The position numbers were made by a program, and so were the translations under genes. Under the pieces are notes generated by a model. That model did no database searches, was not told the DNA's origin, and was given only the letters and a program-made list of their open reading frames with translations. DNA of 64,000 nucleotides from Tritrichomonas musculus. Taxonomy: Eukaryota > Parabasalia > Tritrichomonadida > Tritrichomonadidae. Location of the stretch: NCBI GenBank assembly GCA_039105265.1, contig JAPFFF010000005.1:4015501-4079500 (forward strand). Direction: 5' to 3'. Positions 11,087 through 20,935 of the stretch are shown piece after piece (positions within the stretch are counted from its first letter, which is position 1; every line of letters begins with the position of its first letter).

Positions 11087-11357
11087 CTATTTTTTGATAC
11101 CAGTTAAATTATGAGTTTTTGTTGCTTATTATAATTGTACTTTTTGTTTAAAATAGTGTATTCGTGGTAAATTTTAGGTAATGTTGTTATTAAAAGTATA
11201 TTAATATTTTAAACTTTTTGAATCCACTTAACCAAATAATTTGATTGATTATGTATCTGACCAGTTATAAATTGAGTTATCATATATAATTTTTTAAGAT
11301 AGTTTTCAATTTTGAAAGATTGAAAATTTATCAAATTTCCAAATGGGAGCTAAAACT

Positions 11358-11363
11358 TCATTA
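11358..11363 (+). promoter_or_regulatory. Initiator-like element of the Hsp110-like gene
   Basis: TCATTA, a match to the trichomonad initiator TCAYTW, lies 12 bases before the ATG at 11375. This is the spacing expected for trichomonad genes with very short 5' leaders. Assignment is by motif and position only. Confidence 0.5.
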
Positions 11364-11374
11364 TTTTTTTTTCC

Positions 11375-14047
11375 ATGAAGAAAAACATTACAGCAGGAAT
11401 AGATTTTGGCAATCAGCAAAGTATAATGTCAATTCCAGCTGAACATGGAATTGATATCGTATTAAATGAGTCATCAAATCGTAAAACTCCAACAATTGTG
11501 GTATATCAAGAAGGACGACGATTAGCAGGAGAATTTGCACAACAACAGCAAATGATGAATATATCCAATACAATTACTCAACTCAAGCGTCTTGTTGACC
11601 TCAAATCTAATTTACAAGAAAATGAACAAATCATCAAAAATGAATTTCCATTCAAATTATCGAGTTTTCACGATGGATCTTTAGGAATTATGCTCAGTAA
11701 TGGAGAAATTTTGGCAATTGAACAAGTTATTGGTTTTTATTTAAAGAGTCTTGTTGAAATAATACAGAAGAAAAACCCTAAAATCGAACAAATTGTACTA
11801 ACAGTTCCATCAAATTGGACCGAAAACCAAAGACGAACAATATTAAATTCTGCAGCAATTTCAAAAGTTAAAATCGCAGAACTTTTAGACCCTGCGACAG
11901 CTTCTGCAGTTACACTAGCCAAAATTCACTGCGATCGTTTTCCAGAAGAGAGAGAAAAAGGATTAAATATTTTATTTATCGAAATTGGCGATTCTTCTAT
12001 GAATGCATCAATTGCAAAGCTTTCAAAGAAAACAATAGAAATGAAGAGTAATATTACTGACAACACCTTAGGTGGGCAATACTTCAACGATGTACTTGAG
12101 AAATATCTCATTGAAAAAGTTACAAAGCAATACAAAATTGACCCCAGAAAGAACGAAAGAGCAATGATTCGTTTCAAACAAGCCTGTGAAAAAGCCAAAA
12201 AGACGTTATCATCGAATCCAGTTGTATTATTTGAAATTCCATCTTTAATGAACGATATTGATGTCACTTTTCCTCTCAAAAGGGAAGAATTCAATGAACT
12301 AATCAAGACTTTTCTTCCTAAAATCAAATCTAACATTGAATTAGCCATTGAAAAATCTGGAATCGCCAAAGAAGACATTTCATACGTTGAAATAGTTGGA
12401 GGAAGTTCACGAATACCAATATTCAAAGAGAGCATCAAAGAAATTGTTGGGAAAGTGCCTAAAATGTCGCTTGATCTTGATGAATGTTTTGCTATTGGAG
12501 CCGGCCATTTATCCTCACAAATTGATGGAAATGACATTGGTATTGAAATTGTCAACAAAAACATTTGTCCCTATTCAATTGATGTACAATTAACTGATCA
12601 CGAAACAGAAACGTTGAACATTTTCAATGAAGAAGAAACAAAACTTCCATCGTCATTCAAATTCTCTTTTCCAGCATCCAAAACAAAGACGTTAAAATTT
12701 TACTGCAACAAGAGTGAAATTGGCAAATTGGAGATTCTTAATGAAAACCAAAAAGAAAGTGAGACTGAAGTTACTGTTTCAATTGATTCTTTTGGAATCA
12801 TTAAAATTGAAAACGTTTCAAACTCCACTTTTTCATATAAACCAAAAATGACTTTTTCTGAGCAAGAAATTCTCAAATATCAAAATCTAGAAGAAATTCA
12901 AGATAAACAAGACAAGTTAGAAATTGAAATAGACAACACAAAAAACGAGCTTGAAAGCTTGATATTCTCAACTGAAAGTGAAATCAACTCTCACAACTTT
13001 GACGAAGAAACTAAAAAGAAGATTCATTCAATTCATCGGTGGTTTGATGAAAACGAGTTTGAAAGACTGTCTCTGAATGAATACAGATCAAAAATTCACG
13101 AAATTAAAATGATCATGAACGAAAACATGAAAAAAATGCTCAATGGCATCAGACAGTCACTCCAAGAGGCACTGGATGACATTCAAAAGGACGCAGAAAG
13201 AGCCAAGTTGAGTGAGAGTCTCTCCTTGCTGAATGAAATCTCTAAGAAAATTGAACTTGTCGATCTGTTCTTGGACTCGCCAAAAGAAAAACTGCTCCAA
13301 AAAGACATTGGCGGTTTGCTGGAGGAAGCTGGGCGCATTCGCAATAAGGTGGAGAATCTGAAGAAGATGCCCGTTACAGTGAAAAGGAATGCCAAACGAA
13401 GGAGAAGAATGAATGGGAGAAATGACAGAGGTCAAAGATTTGACCAGTGGTCGCCATTTGGAGTGAGAAATAACTTCTTCGGTGGATTCTTCGGAAATCC
13501 TTGGCAAAATGATGATTACGAATATGAATACTGCTATGATGATGATGATGCAGAATTTGAAAAACAAGAACAGGAAAGAAAGAGGCAAGAAATTCTTCAG
13601 AAACAAGAACAGGAAAGAAAACGAAAAATCTTGCAGGAACAGGAAAGAAAGAGGCAAGAATTATTGATGGAGCAAGAGAGGAAGAAGCAAATTGGCCGAG
13701 GGAGGATGAGGCGATCCAAAGTGAACAACTACTCAAGCGAGGAAGACGACTTCTCGTATCTCAGCCGAGTGAAGAAGGAAGCGCAGAAAGATGACGAAAT
13801 GCAAGTCAGGCAGGAGCAAGAGAAGCAGCGCCAAATTGAGATAGAGAATCGAAGGAGAGCTCAAATTGAGCAAGAAGGAGTCAGGCGCGCAAAGGAGGCT
13901 GAAATGCAGAGAAGAGCGGCGAATAGTCCTTGGTCATCAACAATGCACAGTCCTTATGGACAGCGCTTCAATCCTCTTTATCAGTCAGCCCAGCCAAGGC
14001 AGCAGAGAAGAGTCATGCCTGGATATGGATATCCATGGGGATTCTAA
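11375..14047 (+). CDS. Hsp110/Hsp70-superfamily chaperone with extended charged tail
   Basis: 890 aa. The N-terminal nucleotide-binding domain (about 1-385) has the phosphate-1 motif GIDFGNQQS at 8-16, a VLTVPSNWTENQRR segment near 140-155, TLGGQYFNDVL near 231 and the adenosine motif EIVGGSSRIPIF near 338. The Asn in GIDFGNQQS replaces the usual Thr of canonical Hsp70 and, with the long linker-rich C-terminal half, points to the Hsp110/Grp170 exchange-factor branch rather than a classic Hsp70. There is no signal peptide, so it is probably cytosolic. After the substrate-binding region (about 385-670) comes a basic segment, an acidic patch (YEYEYCYDDDDAE) and a KQEQERKRQE coiled-coil repeat region to the end. 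The C-terminal third is visibly less AT-rich than the rest. The stop codon overlaps TAAA, a known trichomonad poly(A) signal. Confidence 0.85.
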   Translation: MKKNITAGIDFGNQQSIMSIPAEHGIDIVLNESSNRKTPTIVVYQEGRRLAGEFAQQQQMMNISNTITQLKRLVDLKSNLQENEQIIKNEFPFKLSSFHDGSLGIMLSNGEILAIEQVIGFYLKSLVEIIQKKNPKIEQIVLTVPSNWTENQRRTILNSAAISKVKIAELLDPATASAVTLAKIHCDRFPEEREKGLNILFIEIGDSSMNASIAKLSKKTIEMKSNITDNTLGGQYFNDVLEKYLIEKVTKQYKIDPRKNERAMIRFKQACEKAKKTLSSNPVVLFEIPSLMNDIDVTFPLKREEFNELIKTFLPKIKSNIELAIEKSGIAKEDISYVEIVGGSSRIPIFKESIKEIVGKVPKMSLDLDECFAIGAGHLSSQIDGNDIGIEIVNKNICPYSIDVQLTDHETETLNIFNEEETKLPSSFKFSFPASKTKTLKFYCNKSEIGKLEILNENQKESETEVTVSIDSFGIIKIENVSNSTFSYKPKMTFSEQEILKYQNLEEIQDKQDKLEIEIDNTKNELESLIFSTESEINSHNFDEETKKKIHSIHRWFDENEFERLSLNEYRSKIHEIKMIMNENMKKMLNGIRQSLQEALDDIQKDAERAKLSESLSLLNEISKKIELVDLFLDSPKEKLLQKDIGGLLEEAGRIRNKVENLKKMPVTVKRNAKRRRRMNGRNDRGQRFDQWSPFGVRNNFFGGFFGNPWQNDDYEYEYCYDDDDAEFEKQEQERKRQEILQKQEQERKRKILQEQERKRQELLMEQERKKQIGRGRMRRSKVNNYSSEEDDFSYLSRVKKEAQKDDEMQVRQEQEKQRQIEIENRRRAQIEQEGVRRAKEAEMQRRAANSPWSSTMHSPYGQRFNPLYQSAQPRQQRRVMPGYGYPWGF

Positions 14048-14424
14048 AATGTGATTATTATTATTATTATTTGTTTTATAAATATATATTATTTTTATAT
14101 GTTTGTTTGTATTTTCATATAAAAGAATATATTCAAAATGAAGATAAATGTTGACATCTTTAAAGAAATAAAATATTTTGATTATTGATATTATTAAATG
14201 GCAAATATTGATCTGTTTTGGGTTTAGTCACCTTAATTTGCATTCTTTTCAATAATAAATATGTTTTGATTTGCAGTAAGTGAAAAGGTATATGAAAGAA
14301 TTTAAATTGTATATGGGTTTTTCAAATTTTGGATGATGTAATACAAAAAGTTGATTGTTTTTATAATAATCATTGAATTTTTTTCTATTATCATATAGAA
14401 AAAAAATTAAGTAATTTCTTTTTT
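14048..14424. other. Intergenic, no feature seen
   Basis: AT-rich spacer between the chaperone and the ankyrin gene. It starts with an ATT microsatellite-like run just after the stop. No gene, RNA or clear promoter motif was recognised. Confidence 0.6.
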
Positions 14425-17160
14425 ATGTCTAACTTCATTAATATTATTGAAGAAAGTTTAAACTTGCTTGTTGAAATTCAGAATCAGTTTATTGAAATCA
14501 TTGGAGAATTACAACAAAACGAAAGAGAACAAAAATATAATTTATTTGTGAATTCCTTTGAAAATTCAGAAATTTTGGAGCAGAGCTCAAAACTTTATCT
14601 TTTTCTACAATATCTTGGTAATATTATTAACTTTCACTATGAAAAAAATTCTTTTTTAGATTTAATATCTAAGTTTATTCAGCATTTTTCAGAAAATATT
14701 AAAAATCTTTTAAATCAGAATCAGTTGGTTAAAATTGCAGTAAAAAGTAGATTACTTCTTATTATTCTTCTAGAACAGCAAATTCTTGACAAAAAATTTT
14801 TAATTCAAAGGATTGTTCATATTAATTCTCATTCTAAAGAGAGAAATACTCTTTTCGAGTATTTATCACCAGAGTTTGACGAATATGAAGATTCATATAA
14901 AAGTCAATTTGAAGATGAATTGGTTTATAGCCATTACTTATTGCGTAAAGAAGTTTTAGAAGGAGATAATAGTGATACCTATAAAGGAAACGAGGAAGAA
15001 GAAATTGATTCATACAAGATTTTGAATATTGATCTTAATGAGTATATAAAATGTCGTAAAGAAGGAGAAAATCAAGAAACTCTTTGTCAAAATATACGAG
15101 ATGATGACATTGATTCTTTTGTATCATTATTTGAAAAAACCCAAACCAACATCAATAAAAGAACCAACTCATTCCTTTACGACTCGAATCAATACCCATC
15201 AGAAAAAAATGAGCCGCCTTCGTTCTTTGAGTATGCCGCATATAAAGGTTCTCTAGAAATTTTCAGGCATTTACTTTTACGAAATGCAAAATTCTCAAAA
15301 CAAATGTGGTTTTATGCTATTCACGGTGGAAATAATGATATAATTCATGATGTTGAAGAAAAGCTTAAAGTAGAATGTAATTATAAAGCAGCCTTTGAAT
15401 ATGCAATTCAATGTCATCAAAATTACATCGCAGATTACATATATCAAACTTACTTAAATCCGTCAGTTCTTATAGATGGAATCTTCAAATCAATTTCATC
15501 ATATAACTTTTCATACTTTCAAAACTTACTTGAAACATTAAAAATCACTAAAGAGATAGATATCGAAAAAAAAAATTTCAATTTTCTCAAAAAATTGGTC
15601 AAATTTAGTTATTACGATTCAGTTTATGAAATTTTAGATTCGAATTTTTTCAAAGTTTTTATCGATCCAGAAAAATTTTTATTAATTCCAATCAAAGGCA
15701 ATGATTCATTGATGACAGAAACTCTTTTGAAATATTTGAGTTTTTCAAATCAAGATATTTATACGAATTTAATTGAAAATGCAATCATGAGTGATTCTCC
15801 TGAATCTTTAAAAATACTTTTAAATCAGGAATCGATACAAAACATTGTTCAAAATGTTATAATTTTTAATATATTTTATAGTTTTTATATTTTTGTTTTT
15901 TTTATACGAATTAAAATTCTTCAAAGATGCGATAAAAATGAAAAATAATGAAATAATAAAGCTTTTGCTTGATTTGCCAGGAATTGATCTGAATTTTGAA
16001 GATTCTGGTTTTAAATTTTCAATTTTTAATAAGGGAATTCTTTGATATTTTATGCCATTGACTCAGGCTGTCCAACTATCGTCAAAATTTTCTTAGAAAA
16101 AGATTGTGTAGATGTTAATCATCCAAACAGCATTTCAAATCAACAATTCACATAAAATTTTATAACAATAATATATTTAATAAAATTTCATTCAAATTTT
16201 TATTGATCGAACGCCATTGAACTATTTAGCAGCCAAAAATGAATCTAATTACATTGATATAATTCTTGAGCAGGTAAGAAATGTAGATAAAAAAGGAAAT
16301 GTTTTATTTATTCAATAATTTATCGTTTTCTATTCAATATTTTTATTATTGAGCCAACTTTTTCAGAGCAAAATATATAGAAATGTGAATAACAATGCCT
16401 TGGAAATTGCAAAGCTTCTTATAAACCATCCAAAGGTTGAGATTAATACAAAAGACTTTAGAGGAATTTTAACAAAAAGAGATTTGAATAAAACACCATT
16501 GCATTATGCAGCAGAAAATGATACTATTGAAACTATAAAATTGTTACTCACTCGGCCAAATATCGATTTAAATTCGTTTGATTTTCAAGATATTTTAAAA
16601 AGCTTTTTTTAGCTAATTGGACACCACTTAATTATGCTATATATAAAAAACATAATGACACTGTTGATTTTCTGTTGCAACAAAAAGATATCAAATTAAA
16701 TTTGGTCGAAAAAACAATTATGATATTAATATTATTTAATCGTTTTTTTAATTATTTAGGTAATAAGGGTGATTTTAAATTTAATATTTGTTAATCTCGC
16801 CTCTCCATATTGCTGTTTTTATGGAATCGATCGAAATAACTAAAAAGCTTGTTGATAATTCTGATGAATTCAGTATTGATATTAATGCAAAGCAAAAAGG
16901 TTTTATTATAAAAGATGTTTATACGGTGTATTTATTTGTTTTGAATTGGACACCACTACATATCGCTTGTGCACATAATAATTTAAATATAGTTGAAATT
17001 TTGTTATCAGATAAGAAAATTGATGTTAATGTTGAAAATAATGATTTTATCTGATATAGTTAATATGGTGTTTCTTTAATGAGTTTATAAAACTCCAATT
17101 GAGATAGCGAAAATGAATGAAATTATTTGCGAGTTAAGTGGAGAATCAAAAAATCCATAA
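14425..17160 (+). pseudogene. Trichomonad ankyrin-repeat gene, interrupted
   Basis: The open frame from 14425 to 15948 encodes the N-terminal domain typical of trichomonad ankyrin proteins plus the first ankyrin units (for example FFEYAAYKGSLEIFRHLLL). Ankyrin coding continues to the stop at 17158-17160 in several frames: EIIKLLLDLPGIDLNFED near 15960, KTPLHYAAENDTIETIKLLL near 16490, WTPLNYAIYKKHNDTVDFLL near 16620 and WTPLHIACAHNNLNIVEILL near 16950. The breaks nearly all fall at the same place in the repeat, between the D-hN loop and the next TPLHYA, where AT-rich insertions of about 25-90 bp sit. At 16500 and 16920 the insertion is in frame; elsewhere it brings stops or frame changes. Either this is a pseudogene decaying through loop expansions, or the insertions are removed as unusual short introns. 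Shown as one locus because repeat order is continuous. Confidence 0.65.
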
Positions 17161-17336
17161 TTCATAAAGTAGTTCTTTTTTCTATTAATGGCTCATTTGC
17201 TTCAAAACAGTTTTCTCTTTAAGATAATCTCTTGCCAGAACCACAACCTTGAGTTTTTTTTTATTATTATTGCTTTTTGAGCTTAATTTTCAGAGAATAA
17301 TCTGGCATTTGTAATTTGAGCATAGGTAGAATCTCG

Positions 17337-17545
17337 TTAAGGAAAAGATAGGTTTTGATGTATACAAATTGAATGCTTTATTTTATATTGAATTGTATTT
17401 GATCGTATTTCATTTACAATAGTTTTCATTTGTTCATATGTCATTTGACCAGGTTTTCTAATGGAAATAAATGCAAATGCACGATAAATAGCTATAGAGA
17501 TTTTGTATTTGTAATTCTGCGCATCATTTGGAAAGTAAAGTTATA
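17337..17545 (-). other. Possible orphan coding fragment
   Basis: About 68 codons on the minus strand stay open and read like protein (NYKYKISIAIYRAFAFISIR, then KPGQMTYEQM) but lack an initiating ATG. It may be the remains of the 3' end of a gene. Family not recognised. It lies between the ankyrin gene and the Rab gene in otherwise featureless sequence (17161-17669). Confidence 0.25.
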
Positions 17546-17669
17546 TATAAAAAAAAAAATAAATTTATTATAATAAATTAAATTAATATGAAAGATATTT
17601 AATTGCAATCAAAATAATATTAAAAAATGAATAAAAAAAGCATCGAAGGATATTCCTAAAATTATTAGT

Positions 17670-18284
17670 TTAACAACATCCTTTTGTTTTTTGTTCAGGA
17701 GGGGGTGCATCCAAAATAACATTCTGGTCATCATCATCCATTGTGTCTGCATCAACAATCGTTAGTAATTTTTGGCTAATCTCAGTAAATAATTCGTTAA
17801 TATTAGATCCATCTACAGCGGATGTTTCTCTTATAAAATCGATATTATTTTTTTGAGTGAATTCCTCTATTTTGTCTGGTTGTATTTGTCTTTGGCCTTT
17901 AAGATCGGATTTATTAGCGGCAACAGCAATGAGAACCTTTGGAGGACCACGGTCTCTCAATTCATTGAGCCATATCTGGGCATCATCTAATGATGGAGGT
18001 GATGTTAAATCGAAAACTATTATTGCTGCATTTGTATCTCTATAATACATGGGAGCGAGAGCACGATATCTTTCTGAGCCGCCAGTATCCCATATTTCAA
18101 GTTTTACTTCTCTGTCATTAACAATTATGTTTTTTGAAACAAATGCTGCGCCAATTGTTGATTCAGATGTAGTTGAAAACCTATTATGAGCAAATCTAGT
18201 AACAATTGATGTCTTACCTGATGATGCTGCCCCCAGCATTACAATTTTTTCGGTTTTGACTTTTCGAGAAGACGCTTGTCTCAT
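17670..18284 (-). CDS. Rab-family small GTPase with atypical switch II
   Basis: 204 aa. The P-loop is GAASSGKTS at 18-26, the switch I Thr is T43 in STIGAAF, the G3 motif is WDTGGSERY at 65-73, the G4 motif is NKSDL at 124-128 and the G5 motif is ETSA at 153-156. The C-terminal KGCC is a dual geranylgeranylation signal. The YRALAPMYYRDTNAAIIVFD stretch is typical of the Rab5/Rab22 group, so a role in endocytic vesicle traffic is likely. The odd feature is in G3: Rabs normally read WDTAGQE, but here Ala is Gly and the catalytic Gln is Ser (S70), which should lower intrinsic GTP hydrolysis. The stop codon overlaps TAAA. Confidence 0.9.
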   Translation of the reverse strand: MRQASSRKVKTEKIVMLGAASSGKTSIVTRFAHNRFSTTSESTIGAAFVSKNIIVNDREVKLEIWDTGGSERYRALAPMYYRDTNAAIIVFDLTSPPSLDDAQIWLNELRDRGPPKVLIAVAANKSDLKGQRQIQPDKIEEFTQKNNIDFIRETSAVDGSNINELFTEISQKLLTIVDADTMDDDDQNVILDAPPPEQKTKGCC

Positions 18285-18889
18285 TTGTATTTATTGATAT
18301 TGTGATAGAAGTTATTATTTTGTTCTGAATCAGAATTGTGCATTGAAATTTGAATTGAACAAAAAAAATTTGTGAGATAATTGTAAGATGAATTTAAATT
18401 TCTGATTTTGAAAATTTTGGAACGATTCTAATTGATTCAAACTTATATTAGATAAAAATGGAATTTGATTTTATTCACTTATTGAAAGCCAAAACTATTT
18501 AACTCAGCATAAATTATGATTTGAAGTTTCATATCATTCTAAATAACTTTCGTTTGACATCTTCTCTAATAGCGTTTAAAACCAATTATAGGCATAAATA
18601 TAAAATAAAGAAGTGAATACAAGGGTGGAAAATATCAAAAAAATAAATAGAGAATCCTTTTATAAAAACACGCTCATAATATGTAACTATGGTTCAACAT
18701 ACAAGAAGAAGGCATAATATCATTTAAAAATAAATAATAATTAATGAAAACCAATAATAAAAGAAAACGGAAATAAATGTTATCTCTTTTCATTATTGAT
18801 TTGAATATTTGATATAGAGTATGTTGAACCTCGCTATATTTTTTCCAAAAAAAGAAAAAACAAAGGGAATAAAACTTAAAAAAGCAGCA
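18285..18889. other. Intergenic, no feature seen
   Basis: A 605-bp AT-rich spacer between the Rab gene's 5' end and the 3' end of the next minus-strand gene. Nothing recognisable was found in it. Confidence 0.6.
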
Positions 18890-20251
18890 TTAGTCGTAAT
18901 TAGGAGCAAATGATGCCGATTGGGAACGAGGAAAGCTAAATAGTGACGATGGGTCAAGTGGCGATGATGTATTCTTATTAAATGATATATTACCAAAATT
19001 ACTGTTATCATCATCGTAATTATTATATTCTGCAAGATAATCAAGAGAAAATGAAGGTGTGATATCGAATCCGTTTGCAAAACTAGACATTGATGTATCA
19101 TCGTCATCATTATCGCTTAAAAAACTAATCCCGAGTTCCATATTATCTTTGCGCATCATTGTTAAAAATCCGTTATCATCTTGTTGAACTTGGGGCTGTT
19201 GAGACAGAGGCTGTGACGGGGTTGATTGAGATTGGTTCATCATCATTGGTTGCATAACAATTGGTTGTTGAGCGTTTTGTTGTTGCATATTTTGGAATGG
19301 CATATTTGATTGATTGATCATTCCATTTTGAGCTGGTTGAGAAGGGGCTCCGAAATTCATTGGTGGTAGGAAAAGTTGCCCAGATTGTTGTTGGTTTTGG
19401 GGAGTAGTCTGATAAAAATTCATAGGGGGTTGCTGAAACATGTTTATTGGTTGTTGTTGAAATTGCCCTTGATTCTGGTAAAAATTTGGTTGCGGCTGAT
19501 TTAATGACATAAAAGGCTGTTGAAAATTATCAATACGTTGCCCCATAAATGGCTGTTGTGGTTGTGGGGGTTGTGATGGTGGTTGCGACTGAATTGGTGA
19601 ATAGGCGTTAGATGGGGATGGTGGTGATGGAGGAGATTGTTGATTTTGAAGATTAAACATCAAATGCCTATTTTTTCCACTACCTTGTCTTTGACGCTGA
19701 AATGAGGCCATCGCACTTCGAACGCTCTTCTTTTCATCATATAGATCCTCGTCGTTTATTATAGGCAAATTAGTCATTTGAAATCGCGAAACAAAGCAGC
19801 ATGTTGAAGATTCGCTTGCGCATCGTACTGTCCATTTTCTAAGTGTATTTTGTTCGTTTGAAAGAGCTGGGATTATTGCTAATATAGCTTCACGTGATTT
19901 TCCTTTTGTTTTAACTGCTTCATATCCAATCATTTGGAAGCTGTTGTTAATTGATGACTTGCATCGTCCAAGAATTATTTTAATTTGTTGAGTATTTACG
20001 CAAACATAAGGCCCTGAACAAGCCAAACCAACACATATAGCGCGGTCATCTTTTCTGATTGGTGAATATTCAATGAACTGAAGCAGGCATTGGATGTCGT
20101 TGAAAAATGTATTATTTCTTCTATCTTTCATGTGTTCTTTCTGTTGCCTGATAAAGTGAAGATGAAGCTGCATAAATGTCGTTTGATCTTCACGACTTAG
20201 TGCAGTCCAATGGTTCCTAGGAACCTTTAAATCAAGTTGGAGCATATCCAT
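18890..20251 (-). CDS. Initiator-binding-domain protein (IBP39-like), Q/P-rich tail
   Basis: 453 aa. Residues 1-175 match the trichomonad initiator binding domain fold of IBP39: PRNHWTALSREDQTTF near 11, NTFFNDIQCLLQFIEY near 47, DDRAICVGLACSGPYVCVN near 67 and GRCKSSINNSFQMIGYEAV near 94, followed by KWTVRCASE. In Trichomonas this domain binds the core promoter initiator and recruits RNA polymerase II. Instead of a compact second domain, this protein has a long Gln/Pro/Asn-rich stretch (about 205-345) with MNFYQ and QQPF repeats, then an acidic stretch with a DNDDDDTS run near 375. It is therefore better called an IBD-family factor than IBP39 itself. Likely nuclear. The family call is from memory of the domain. 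Confidence 0.75.
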   Translation of the reverse strand: MDMLQLDLKVPRNHWTALSREDQTTFMQLHLHFIRQQKEHMKDRRNNTFFNDIQCLLQFIEYSPIRKDDRAICVGLACSGPYVCVNTQQIKIILGRCKSSINNSFQMIGYEAVKTKGKSREAILAIIPALSNEQNTLRKWTVRCASESSTCCFVSRFQMTNLPIINDEDLYDEKKSVRSAMASFQRQRQGSGKNRHLMFNLQNQQSPPSPPSPSNAYSPIQSQPPSQPPQPQQPFMGQRIDNFQQPFMSLNQPQPNFYQNQGQFQQQPINMFQQPPMNFYQTTPQNQQQSGQLFLPPMNFGAPSQPAQNGMINQSNMPFQNMQQQNAQQPIVMQPMMMNQSQSTPSQPLSQQPQVQQDDNGFLTMMRKDNMELGISFLSDNDDDDTSMSSFANGFDITPSFSLDYLAEYNNYDDDNSNFGNISFNKNTSSPLDPSSLFSFPRSQSASFAPNYD

Positions 20252-20935
20252 TGCAAAAAAAGCAAAAATAGATAAAGGCTTTTTCTAAAACTGATATAGT
20301 ATTTAAATGCTATCAAAAAGTTTTTTTGACATTTGTAAACTATTTAATAATTGAAAAATAATATTCGTTGGAAATTTCAAATGATATGAAAAAAAATATC
20401 GTTGGTTCTCAAATATAATATTTAGTTTTTTAATTTTTCATTAAAAATTGGAAGTATTATAAATATAAATTCATTTATTCATATGTGAAAAATTCATATC
20501 ATAATGGTTACTTTGAATTTTCTGACAAAATAATAATCTAAATTTGATAGAATTTTAATTAAAACCGTATATTAACGTATTTTTCTCATTTTTTAAAAAT
20601 AATTCAATGATCTCTATATAAATTAAGAACCGCCAAAATAAATATGGTTCAAATAGCTTTCTTTTAAAAAAAGAAAAAGAAATCTTTTAATTTCATTCAT
20701 TGTTTACACGATATCCTACCTATACAATTTGTATACTTTAACGATCATTTTTAACGGAACTATTATATGCACTTTAGAATAAAATTAAACGGTGTAAAAA
20801 ATAAATCATTCAATATTTGAAATAAATTCTAAGAAAGCCTAAGTTTACACGCGAAAATTAAAATTTATTTCGTCAAGCTATATTTCGATCAAGTTTATTG
20901 TTTTGTTATTTAAATTATTAAATGTAATAATACAG
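20252..20935. other. Intergenic upstream of the IBD gene
   Basis: AT-rich spacer. No coding potential or RNA gene recognised. It ends at the target duplication of the element at 20936-22028. Confidence 0.6.

Larger units (their letters stand above)
8047..11340. other. Gene-poor flank with diverged array fragments
   Basis: No intact gene is seen in this 3.3-kb stretch. Pieces resemble parts of the 2576-bp unit at lower identity: 8047-8127 and about 8270-8400 match unit spacer, about 8455-8590 matches the segment just before the relic, about 8640-8830 repeats part of the same spacer, and 10581-10760 matches the relic itself. The order suggests older, partly nested unit copies that escaped homogenisation. 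The rest is AT-rich sequence with no recognisable feature apart from the hairpin repeat at 9480-9614. Confidence 0.6.

Noticed and set aside
11926-12564. 212-codon minus-strand open frame within the Hsp110-like gene
   Set aside because: Antisense shadow of a clearly conserved chaperone domain; the same applies to minus-strand frames at 13157-13736.
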